A stretch of 27,321 nt of DNA. Origin: CAZHPY01 sp964534705. Lineage in GTDB: Bacteria; Omnitrophota; Gorgyraeia; 2-01-FULL-45-10. This document shows, piece by piece, positions 8,310 through 14,984 of this stretch (position 1 is the first letter of the stretch; every line of letters starts with the position of its first letter). The translations under genes and the position numbers were made by a program. Below the pieces are notes generated by a model that saw nothing but the letters and a program-made list of their open reading frames with translations, was not told where the DNA came from and did no database searches. The stretch covers positions 1 through 27,321 of the forward strand of contig CAZHPY010000016.1 in assembly GCA_964534705.1 (NCBI GenBank). The letters run 5' to 3'.

Positions 8310-8337
8310 GGCCTTAGACCTTGATTCTATAAAACTT

Positions 8338-8347
8338 CACCTCTTTC
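8338..8347 (-). promoter_or_regulatory. Strong ribosome binding site pointing at a non-canonical AUA start for rsfS
   Basis: The minus strand carries GAAAGAGGTG at 8338-8347, the best Shine-Dalgarno in this gap. Seven bases separate it from the in-frame ATA at 8328-8330, whereas the nearest conventional in-frame start (TTG, 8307-8309) is 28 bases away. This site is why I doubt the TTG start. Confidence 0.55.
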
Positions 8348-8358
8348 TGCAACAAAGA

Positions 8359-8502
8359 CTACTTCATTATCTTATACATTCCGGTGCCGCAAGTAGTACA
8401 TTTCCCCTTCATCGCCTGACGCTTGTTTTTCATCGTAACTTTCTGGGTGTCCTTCATCTCTTTCTTTGATTTGCACTTTACACAATATCCTATTTCTGCC
8501 AT
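8359..8502 (-). CDS. Small zinc-ribbon protein, DUF5679-like
   Basis: A 47-codon gene reads from ATG at 8500-8502 to TAG at 8359-8361. The protein begins MAEIGYCVKCKSKKEM and ends with CTTCGTGMYKIMK. It therefore has CxxC at residues 7-10 and a second CxxC near residues 35-38, enclosing TMKNKRQAMKGK. This matches the short DUF5679 zinc-ribbon family as I remember it; its function is unknown. The start is well supported: GGGAGGTG is followed by six bases and ATG, and a consensus promoter lies 37 bp upstream. It is the first gene of the rsfS-argS-mfd unit, which suggests a role near translation or nucleic acid, but that is inference only. Confidence 0.85.
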   Translation of the reverse strand: MAEIGYCVKCKSKKEMKDTQKVTMKNKRQAMKGKCTTCGTGMYKIMK

Positions 8503-8538
8503 TCAATTCACCTCCCTTAATGTTCTAATTTGTATAAG

Positions 8539-8567
8539 ATTATACACCACAAATACGGTGCGGTCAA
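8539..8567 (-). promoter_or_regulatory. Strong sigma70-type promoter for the DUF5679-rsfS-argS-mfd unit
   Basis: On the minus strand TTGACC (8562-8567) is followed after exactly 17 bp by a perfect TATAAT (8539-8544). The -35 starts five bases after the nadD stop codon. Transcription would begin near 8532, leaving a leader of about 30 nt with a GGGAGGTG ribosome site. Eleven of twelve hexamer bases match consensus. Confidence 0.8.
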
Positions 8568-8572
8568 GGGCA

Positions 8573-9142
8573 TCATCTATAAAGGTTGTTATCCAGTATA
8601 TACTTCCTGACCTTTTCCGGGACAATATACCTTATAGACCTGCCTTCCTTGAGGCGTTTCCTTATATCCTCCGAAGATACCTCTATCGGGGTTATAACAA
8701 CCGTATCGGCCTCTTTTGGTATCTCCTTGATCGGGTACCCGGGCCTGGGCGCAACTATAAATTTGGATATCTTGAATATATCGTTGATATTCTTCCAGGA
8801 AAACAGGTCCTTCAAAGAATCGGATCCTGTAATAAAACACAGCTGGGCTTCGTTGCCATAGACCGAACGGAATTCCCTCAGCGTATCTATCGAATACGAT
8901 TTCTTTTTGGCATCTATTTCATACGTAGAAACGTCGAATGCGGGATTATCCTCAATGGCAAGCTTTACCATGGCCAGCCTGTCCCTGGCGCTTATCACAT
9001 CCTGCGCGCTTTTGTGCGGAGGGATGAAAGCGGGTACGAATATCAGCTTATCAAGTTTGAGCTTAAAATGCGCTTCTTCCGCCAGGATGAGGTGCCCTAT
9101 GTGTATCGGATTGAATGTCCCGCCCAGTATTCCTATGCGCAT
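8573..9142 (-). CDS. nadD: NadD, nicotinate-nucleotide adenylyltransferase
   Basis: NadD transfers AMP from ATP to nicotinate mononucleotide, the step common to de novo and salvage NAD synthesis. The 189-residue protein has the nucleotidyltransferase signature GGTFNPIHIGHL (7-18), the substrate-side FVPAFIPPHK and SYSIDTLREF, and the C-terminal SSEDIRKRLKEG (the ISSTxIR motif with E and D substituted). The ATG lies 7 bp after proA and has AGGAG upstream. It ends the rplU-rpmA-obg-proB-proA-nadD run. nadD beside obg, proBA and rsfS is a common bacterial neighbourhood, which supports the call. Confidence 0.95.
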   Translation of the reverse strand: MRIGILGGTFNPIHIGHLILAEEAHFKLKLDKLIFVPAFIPPHKSAQDVISARDRLAMVKLAIEDNPAFDVSTYEIDAKKKSYSIDTLREFRSVYGNEAQLCFITGSDSLKDLFSWKNINDIFKISKFIVAPRPGYPIKEIPKEADTVVITPIEVSSEDIRKRLKEGRSIRYIVPEKVRKYILDNNLYR

Positions 9143-9149
9143 ACGTTCT

Positions 9150-10400
9150 TTAACTCCTGACCTGTCCTTTTCCGTGTATTATATACTTATAAGAAGTAAG
9201 CTCTTCGACCCCTATCGGGCCGCGCGCATGGATCTTATCGGTCGATATACCTATCTCTGCGCCCTTGCCGAACTCCCCTCCATCGGTAAAACGCGTCGAT
9301 GCATTGACGTACACGCAGGCGGAGTCCACCTCTTTTAAGAACTTTTCCGCATTATTTTTGTCTTTGGCCACTATTGCATCTGAATGATACGAACCGTACT
9401 TCATTATGTGGTCTATGGCCTCATCGACATTCTCAACGATCTTTACCGACAAAATAAGATCAAGGTATTCGGTATACCAATCTTCTTCCGTAGCCGGCTC
9501 CACATCATTGATGAGCTGCCTTGTCTTGTCACATCCCCTTATCTCCACACCGGCTTCCTTGAACCTCCTGATCATTTCAGGCAGGAATTTGGCCGCTATC
9601 TTTGAGCTCACAAGCATCGTCTCCATTGCATTGCATACACCGGATCGTTGGACCTTTGCATTAAAGCAAATTTCATACGCCATATCAAGATCGGCAGACT
9701 CATCTACATAAGTATGGCATACACCCTTATAATGTTTCATTACCGGTATCCTGGAATTCCTGGCAACTTCCCGTATAAGCGATTCCCCTCCCCGGGGCAT
9801 CACGAGGTCTATCAAACCTTCCTGCGCAAGCAGCTCATTAACGATGCTTCTGTCGGTATGGCGTATCATAGCCATGGAACCGTCGGGCAGGCCGATATTC
9901 AATGCCTCCTTATTCAGGACGTCGAATATAGCCGCATTTGAATTTATGGCTTCGCTGCCCCCTCTTAAAATGGAAGCGTTGCCGGACTTCAGGCAAAGCC
10001 CTATGCAGTCGCTTGTAACATTAGGCCGGGATTCATAAATTACCAGCACTACGCCTATGGGGACCCTTATCTTATTTATAAGAAGGCCGTTGGGCCTTTT
10101 TCTTTTTTCCAGGACCTCTCCTACCGGATCGCTTAACTTAGATATCTCGACCAAAGATTCCGACATCGACTTTATGCGTTTTTCACTCAGCTCTAACCTA
10201 TCGATAATTGCGGATGAAAGGTTCACTTCCTGCGCCGCCCTGACATCCTTCTCATTCTCTCCCATTATAAAAGCGGCATTATCCAGCAAGGCCTTTGCCA
10301 TCGAGACCAACGCCTTGTCTTTAATTGCCGTATCGACCAGGGCCAGCCTGCGTGAAGCATATTTTGCTTTATTGCATATCCCCTTCACATCTATCGTCAT
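9150..10400 (-). CDS. proA: ProA, gamma-glutamyl phosphate reductase
   Basis: ProA reduces gamma-glutamyl phosphate with NADPH to glutamate semialdehyde, the second step of proline synthesis. The 416 residues are full length. Markers are VIYESRPNVTSD (about 120-131), the phosphate-loop region RGGSEA, and the catalytic cysteine in RSGVCNAMET (Cys256). The C-terminus has FTDGGEFGKGAEIGISTDKIHARGP. The ATG overlaps the proB stop as ATGA, so synthesis of the two enzymes is coupled. This makes sense because the unstable acyl phosphate passes directly between them. Confidence 0.97.
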   Translation of the reverse strand: MTIDVKGICNKAKYASRRLALVDTAIKDKALVSMAKALLDNAAFIMGENEKDVRAAQEVNLSSAIIDRLELSEKRIKSMSESLVEISKLSDPVGEVLEKRKRPNGLLINKIRVPIGVVLVIYESRPNVTSDCIGLCLKSGNASILRGGSEAINSNAAIFDVLNKEALNIGLPDGSMAMIRHTDRSIVNELLAQEGLIDLVMPRGGESLIREVARNSRIPVMKHYKGVCHTYVDESADLDMAYEICFNAKVQRSGVCNAMETMLVSSKIAAKFLPEMIRRFKEAGVEIRGCDKTRQLINDVEPATEEDWYTEYLDLILSVKIVENVDEAIDHIMKYGSYHSDAIVAKDKNNAEKFLKEVDSACVYVNASTRFTDGGEFGKGAEIGISTDKIHARGPIGVEELTSYKYIIHGKGQVRS

Positions 10401-11485
10401 AGTATCACCAGGTTATCCTTATGTATTACCTCATCCGCGCCCTTATAACCCAGCGCCCCTTTTATTTCACCTGTCTTAAGGCCCTTTATCTTTAGCAGCT
10501 CCGACGAAGAATAATTGGTCAGGCCCTTGGCGAATTCCTTAAACGCTTTATCGGTCACTTTGACCACGTCTCCGGATGTAAAATTCCCGTCCACCTCAAT
10601 AATACCGGAAGAAAGCAGGCTCTTATTTTTATTTGACAATGCTTCCCTCGCGCCGGCATCCACGACTATCGTCCCCCTGGCCCTTGAAGTGAACGCTATC
10701 CATCTTTTCCTGGCAAGCATTTTGGAAACGGATGCCTTGAACCTGGTGCCTGCGCTTTTACCTTCGATTATGTCTATGAGTATCCTTTTAGCCTTACCGT
10801 TAGCTATGACGCATTCTATGCCGGACGCCGCGGCCTTACGTATGGCATCGAGCTTTGAAGCCATGCCGCCCGTACCAAGGTCACACTTGCTGGAACGCGT
10901 AAGTTTCGATACCCTGGGCGTGATCTCATCGACAAAATTTACAACGTTGCACTTTTCGTCGAGTAGCCCGTCAACATCGCTTAACAATATAAGGATGTCG
11001 GCGTGGCAAAGGTCGCTTACAAGGCTCGAGAGCCTGTCATTATCGCCGCATTTTATCTCTTCTGTGGATATAGTGTCATTTTCATTTATAACGGGAACGA
11101 CCGCATGGCGCAGTAGCGTCTGTATGGTATATTTAATATTAAGATATCTTTTCCTGTCGTTAAAATCTTCCTGGGTCAGCAGGATCTGCCCTACAAGATA
11201 GCCGCGCTCTTTAAAATAAGAGCTGTACAATTGCATCAAATGGCTCTGTCCGATCGAAGCTGACGCCTGAAGCTCTTCCAGCTTCACAGGCCTTTTCTTT
11301 AAGCCCAACAGGCCCATACCTGCGCCTATAGCGCCTGAAGTCACGACTATTACCCGGTATCCCCTGCCAAGAATATCGGCGATCTGGCCTATGATGGCCC
11401 TGAGCATCTCTTTATCCAGAGACTTATCGGATCCCGTAATGACCTTCGTTCCTATTTTTATTACCGCTAATTTATGCTTGCTCAT
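10397..11485 (-). CDS. proB: ProB, glutamate 5-kinase with C-terminal PUA domain
   Basis: ProB phosphorylates glutamate at the gamma carboxylate, the committed and normally proline-inhibited step. The 362 residues hold an amino-acid-kinase domain (1-260; VIKIGTKVIT, VTSGAIGAGMGLLG, NENDTIST, LLSDVDGL, GTGGMASKLDA) and a PUA domain (about 275-355; GTIVVDAGAREAL, GIIEVDGNFTSGDVV). The PUA is the long bacterial form of this kinase. The ATG lies inside the obg 3' end (14 bp overlap), and the stop overlaps proA by 4 bp, so obg, proB and proA are tightly packed. Confidence 0.97.
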   Translation of the reverse strand: MSKHKLAVIKIGTKVITGSDKSLDKEMLRAIIGQIADILGRGYRVIVVTSGAIGAGMGLLGLKKRPVKLEELQASASIGQSHLMQLYSSYFKERGYLVGQILLTQEDFNDRKRYLNIKYTIQTLLRHAVVPVINENDTISTEEIKCGDNDRLSSLVSDLCHADILILLSDVDGLLDEKCNVVNFVDEITPRVSKLTRSSKCDLGTGGMASKLDAIRKAAASGIECVIANGKAKRILIDIIEGKSAGTRFKASVSKMLARKRWIAFTSRARGTIVVDAGAREALSNKNKSLLSSGIIEVDGNFTSGDVVKVTDKAFKEFAKGLTNYSSSELLKIKGLKTGEIKGALGYKGADEVIHKDNLVIL

Positions 11486-12458
11486 GTTTTTTTATGCTTG
11501 CCACTTTCTTATATACAGCGCTTAACAGCTCCCTGACGCCTTCTCCCGTAACCGCGGATATCGGAAATGCCTTAACGCCTTTCAGATGTTTCCTGAATTT
11601 CCTGATATTCTCCTTTGCGCCTTCTATGTCTGTTTTATTTAATGCTACGAACTGCGGCTTCGTGATAAGCTCTTTGCTATACAATTTCAATTCCTTATTT
11701 AATTTTACGTAATCCTTATATGGGTCCCTGCAGTCGCACGCCGCAATATCAACAAGGTGTATGAGCACCTTGGTCCTCTCTATATGCCTTAGGAACCTGT
11801 CCCCCAGGCCTTTGCCTTTATGGGCCCCTTCTATAAGACCGGGTATCTCCGCAACAACAAGGCTGGCGCCCTCATGTACTTTTACTACGCCAAGAACGGG
11901 CGCCGTTGTAGTAAAAGGATAACCCGCTATCTTGGGCCTTGCGCTTGATATAGTCGATATAAGGGTGGATTTGCCTGCATTGGGGTAACCAACGATACCC
12001 GCATCTGCAATAAGCTTAAGCTCCAATATTACGGTTTTCTCTTCGCCAAGAGCGCCGGCTTCAGCGATCCTGTGACGGGAATTCCCCTTACCTCCTGCGC
12101 CGCCTTTAGCAATAATTACATGGTCGCCCGCCTGCAAAAGCTCTCTTAATACAAGGCCGCTATGCGCGTCTTTTATTATTGTTCCCGGAGGCACTTTGAC
12201 ATGCTGGTCTTCACCGGATCTGCCGTTTTTGTGGTTTGAGCTGCCATGATGGCCGGAATCGGCCTTGAAATGCTGGCGATATTGAAAGTCCAGAAGCGTA
12301 TGTATATTGAGGTCGGCTTCGAATACTATATCCGAACCCTTACCGCCGTCTCCGCCGTCAGGACGGCCATATCTGTGGTATCGGTCACGATACATACTGT
12401 TACAGCCGTCTCCGCCGTCGCCGGCCTTGACATAGATCTTTGCTTCATCTACGAACAC
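11472..12458 (-). CDS. obg: Obg (CgtA), ribosome-assembly GTPase
   Basis: Obg is an essential GTPase that works in late 50S assembly and stress signalling. The glycine-rich OBG fold covers residues 1-155 (KAGDGGDGCNSMYRDRY, GRPDGGDGGKG, GGAGGKGNSRH). The G domain covers about 156-325: G1 GYPNAGKST (157-165), switch region YPFTTTAPVLG, G3 EIPGLIEGA (204-212, with Glu where Asp is usual) and G4 NKTD. It lacks the extra C-terminal OCT domain, so it is a short-form Obg of 328 residues. The start is GTG at 12456-12458, 13 bp after rpmA. Clustering with L21 and L27 genes is typical. Confidence 0.97.
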   Translation of the reverse strand: MFVDEAKIYVKAGDGGDGCNSMYRDRYHRYGRPDGGDGGKGSDIVFEADLNIHTLLDFQYRQHFKADSGHHGSSNHKNGRSGEDQHVKVPPGTIIKDAHSGLVLRELLQAGDHVIIAKGGAGGKGNSRHRIAEAGALGEEKTVILELKLIADAGIVGYPNAGKSTLISTISSARPKIAGYPFTTTAPVLGVVKVHEGASLVVAEIPGLIEGAHKGKGLGDRFLRHIERTKVLIHLVDIAACDCRDPYKDYVKLNKELKLYSKELITKPQFVALNKTDIEGAKENIRKFRKHLKGVKAFPISAVTGEGVRELLSAVYKKVASIKKHEQA

Positions 12459-12471
12459 TTGGTTTTATCCG

Positions 12472-12714
12472 TTAGGCCCGAGCTTCTCGAGGAGTTGCTA
12501 TTACGCTCACGATCCTTCTCGGGTCAAATTTAACGCGACCATCGGTAAGAGCGAAAAGTGTGTGGTCCGTCGAAACACCGACGTTTATTCCGGGCTTGAA
12601 ACTCAAGCCCCTCTGTTTAAGGATTATACCGCCCGCTTTAATAAGCTGGCCTTCGTATTTTTTTACGCCGAGTCTTTTAGGTTGGCCGTCGCGGCCGTTG
12701 ACTACGTGTGCCAT
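12472..12714 (-). CDS. rpmA: Ribosomal protein L27 (bL27)
   Basis: bL27 reaches into the peptidyl transferase centre of the 50S subunit. The 80 residues are normal. Characteristic text includes NGRDGQPKRLGVKKYEGQ, GGIILKQRG and GVSTDHTLFALTDG. The mature N-terminus begins AHVVNGRD, without the cleavable N-terminal extension known from Firmicutes. It lies 8 bp after rplU, with AAGGAT before the ATG. Confidence 0.97.
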   Translation of the reverse strand: MAHVVNGRDGQPKRLGVKKYEGQLIKAGGIILKQRGLSFKPGINVGVSTDHTLFALTDGRVKFDPRRIVSVIATPREARA

Positions 12715-12722
12715 TTGTATCC

Positions 12723-13043
12723 TTATCCTTCCTTTATGTCTATGGATCTTACTTTAAGCTTTAAAAGGTCCTGACGGTGGCCTATCTTCTTCTTCTCTGA
12801 TTTACGCTTTTTGTATTTGAAGGCTATCACCTTATCTCCCCTGACCAGGCCGAGCAATTCGCACGTAACGTGCGCGCCTTTCAGGTATGGCGTGCCCACG
12901 TGTATCGTGTTGCCATCTTTGGCAAGCAATACCTTATCCAGCTTTACCGGGCTGCCTTCCTTTACATCAAGCTTTTCTACCAGGATTATGTCGTCTTTGG
13001 CTACTTTATATTGTTTTGAACCTGTTTCTATTACAGCGTACAT
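12723..13043 (-). CDS. rplU: Ribosomal protein L21 (bL21)
   Basis: bL21 is a 50S subunit protein. Its 106 residues start MYAVIETGSKQYKV, the family signature, and continue with LDKVLLAKDG, GTPYLKGAHVTCELLG and KYKKRKSEKKKIGHRQDLLKLKV-type text at the C-terminus. A GGAGGT five bases before the ATG fixes the start. It is the first gene of the ribosomal-obg-proline-NAD unit and lies behind its own promoter, just after RNase G. Confidence 0.97.
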   Translation of the reverse strand: MYAVIETGSKQYKVAKDDIILVEKLDVKEGSPVKLDKVLLAKDGNTIHVGTPYLKGAHVTCELLGLVRGDKVIAFKYKKRKSEKKKIGHRQDLLKLKVRSIDIKEG

Positions 13044-13070
13044 CTAATACCTCCATAAGTTAGACGGTAT

Positions 13071-13099
13071 AATATAACACAACGCGCCTCAATCGTCAA
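13071..13099 (-). promoter_or_regulatory. Sigma70-type promoter for rplU-rpmA-obg-proBA-nadD
   Basis: The minus strand shows TTGACG (13094-13099), a 17-bp spacer and TATATT (13071-13076). The -35 begins three bases after the rng stop codon. Transcription would begin near 13064, giving a leader of about 20 nt with GGAGGT. This resembles the promoter before the DUF5679-like gene. Confidence 0.75.
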
Positions 13100-13102
13100 G
13101 GC

Positions 13103-14605
13103 CTACTTCTTCTCGTCTATACGGATCTCTTCCATGTGCTGATTAGGGTCTTCTATGATGCGGATACGCTTTCTGAAGCGCCTCTCCAGGGGCCTTGTCA
13201 TGTTCTTATCAGGCATTAAAACATAGGAAGCGACTGTGGGATGAAGAGATACGAATACCTCCCTTGCCCTTGTCTGCGACAATACCCTTGCCAGCTGCCT
13301 TGTAAGATCAGCGGCGACTGTCGCAGCCGACTTTACCGTACCGCGGCCATTACAATAAGGGCACTTTTGGTAACTCTTGCCTTCTATGCTGCGCCTGGCG
13401 CGCTGCCTTGTCATCTCTACCAGGCCTATGCTTGAAATATTCAATATCTTCGTTTTTGCCTTATCTTTCTCAAGGGCATTCTCCAGAGCTTTGAATACCG
13501 ACTTCCTATGGCCATGCGATTCCATATCGATAAAATCGATTATTATTATACCGCCCAGATCCCGCAGCTTTAGCTGGCGCGTTACTTCCTCCGCCGCCTC
13601 CAGATTCGTCCTGTACGCCGTTTCTTCCAGGTTCCTGTGGCCTACGGATTTCCCTGAATTGACATCTATGGCCACAAGGCTTTCCGTTTCATCGAACACC
13701 AGGTAGCCGCCGCTTTTCAGGTGGACTATCCTGGAATATATTTTTTCTATATGTTTTTCGATATCATATTTTTCGAACATCGGCACCCTGTCATTATAAA
13801 ATTTTAGGCGCTGCCTTAATTGCGGGGAAGATTGCGCTAAAAATTTCGATACTCTCTTAAAATCGTTCCTTGAATCTATCTCGAACTTGGCAACTTCATC
13901 CGTAAATATGTCCCGCGCGGCCCTTAAAATGATATCGTGTTCTTCATAGATCAACTGGGTCGGTTTTGCCTTCTTGGCCCGGTATTTTATGTGCTGCCAT
14001 AACCTTATCAGGTAGCGTGTCTGCCGGAAAAAGTCCTTCTGGCTTGCCCCTATCGCCGCCGTTCTTACGATAAAACCTACATCCGGCGGCAGTTTTAGCT
14101 CTTCTATGATCTTGCGTATCCTGTCCCGCTCTTTAGGGTCTTCGATCCTCTTTGATAAGCCTATTCGGTTATCGAAAGGCATCATTACCAGGAACCTGCC
14201 GGGGATCGATATATGGGTGGTTAGCCGCGCGCCTTTTGTGCTTATCGGCTCCTTTACTATCTGGACAAGGACTTCATCGCCTTTTTTCAGGACAGCGCTG
14301 ATGGATTGCTTCTTGCCTTCCTTCTTTTCCTGGTATACCCCTGCCTCCTCGTCGAGCAGCCTGTCAAAATCCGAGGCATCCCTCTCTACGTCAGAAACAT
14401 AAAGGAACCCGTTCTTTTCAAGGCCTATATTGACAAATGCCGCATCAATGCTCGGCAGCACAGAGTCGACCCTCCCCTTATAGATGTTGCCCACAAGGTT
14501 TACCGAATTCTGGCCCTCTATATAAAACTCTTCCACCTTCCTGTTGTCCATGACAACAAGCCGTTTTTCATTATGATCTACATTAACGTATATTTCTTTT
14601 GCCAT
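13103..14605 (-). CDS. rng: RNase G (RNase E/G family endoribonuclease)
   Basis: This single-strand-specific endoribonuclease matures 16S rRNA and degrades mRNA. The 500 residues have an N-terminal S1 domain (about 38-130, with a lysine/glutamate-rich insert near 75-105), a 5' sensor region (GARLTTHISIPGRFLVMMP) and the DNase-I-like catalytic domain with Asp314 in AIDVNSG and Asp357 in IIDFID. The zinc-link Cys415 and Cys418 sit in CPYCNGRG. The long C-terminal scaffold of RNase E is absent, so RNase G is the better name. It sits directly before rplU-rpmA, a common arrangement, and begins 9 bp after the short DUF2344 gene. Confidence 0.93.
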   Translation of the reverse strand: MAKEIYVNVDHNEKRLVVMDNRKVEEFYIEGQNSVNLVGNIYKGRVDSVLPSIDAAFVNIGLEKNGFLYVSDVERDASDFDRLLDEEAGVYQEKKEGKKQSISAVLKKGDEVLVQIVKEPISTKGARLTTHISIPGRFLVMMPFDNRIGLSKRIEDPKERDRIRKIIEELKLPPDVGFIVRTAAIGASQKDFFRQTRYLIRLWQHIKYRAKKAKPTQLIYEEHDIILRAARDIFTDEVAKFEIDSRNDFKRVSKFLAQSSPQLRQRLKFYNDRVPMFEKYDIEKHIEKIYSRIVHLKSGGYLVFDETESLVAIDVNSGKSVGHRNLEETAYRTNLEAAEEVTRQLKLRDLGGIIIIDFIDMESHGHRKSVFKALENALEKDKAKTKILNISSIGLVEMTRQRARRSIEGKSYQKCPYCNGRGTVKSAATVAADLTRQLARVLSQTRAREVFVSLHPTVASYVLMPDKNMTRPLERRFRKRIRIIEDPNQHMEEIRIDEKK

Positions 14606-14614
14606 ATGTAAGTT

Positions 14615-14911
14615 TTAAAACTCCTTGATCTCTTTGATCCGTATCCCGCCCGGCAACTTTGAATTCATGGACCGGATGATGACGTCGGGAGCAACTGCTT
14701 CGCGCATGCTCATGACCAGTTCCTCGGATCCGCTTTCTATCCCCAATTTTAATGCCCTGGTAATGCTTATTTTAAGATGAGGGCTGAAACCTTGCGTTAT
14801 TACTACCGGCAGATCTGCCCTGCGAATAACCCTTTGGAACAATCTCATAAGGTCCAGATGAGAAATAAAACGGATATCGCCGGTCTTGGAGAATACCGCT
14901 TTTATCTTCAT
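14615..14911 (-). CDS. Short DUF2344 (radical-SAM-linked) protein, N-terminal half only
   Basis: The 98 residues begin KIKAVFSKTGDIRFISHLDL and continue with FQRVIRRADLPVVITQGFSPH and LGIESGSEELV. That is the opening half of the DUF2344/TIGR03936 family, normally around 200 residues or fused behind a B12-binding radical SAM domain. The function is unknown. The family is often found next to radical SAM proteins and RNase G or L21/L27 genes, and here RNase G follows. The protein ends naturally after LPGGIRIKEIKEF, with rng starting 9 bp later, so the missing half is not in another frame nearby. No radical SAM partner lies upstream in this window. Confidence 0.8.
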   Translation of the reverse strand: MKIKAVFSKTGDIRFISHLDLMRLFQRVIRRADLPVVITQGFSPHLKISITRALKLGIESGSEELVMSMREAVAPDVIIRSMNSKLPGGIRIKEIKEF

Positions 14912-14922
14912 AAAACACTATC

Positions 14923-14954
14923 GCCGGTACCGTTATTGGCACCGGCCTTTTTTT
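14923..14954. terminator. Hairpin at the boundary of the pilus locus and the rng unit
   Basis: GCCGGTACC (14923-14931) and GGCACCGGC (14938-14946) form a nine-pair stem with a 6-nt loop. In plus-strand RNA one pair is an A-C mismatch and a T7 run follows (14948-14954). In minus-strand RNA that pair is a G-U wobble, an A7 run precedes, and only GATAGTGTTTT follows. It may work in both directions, or mark the 3' end of the secretin transcript inefficiently. Confidence 0.5.
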
Positions 14955-14984
14955 GATATACCTTGTCCGTCAAGCTATTCCGAT

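Noticed and set aside
8314..8340. GTG-initiated eight-codon frame before rsfS as a regulatory peptide
   Set aside because: The GTG is part of the Shine-Dalgarno itself and has no ribosome site of its own. An AUA start for rsfS explains the site better.
14968..14973. TTGACG as the -35 of a promoter for the DUF2344-rng genes
   Set aside because: No -10 lies 16-19 bp away; TATATC is only seven bases downstream.
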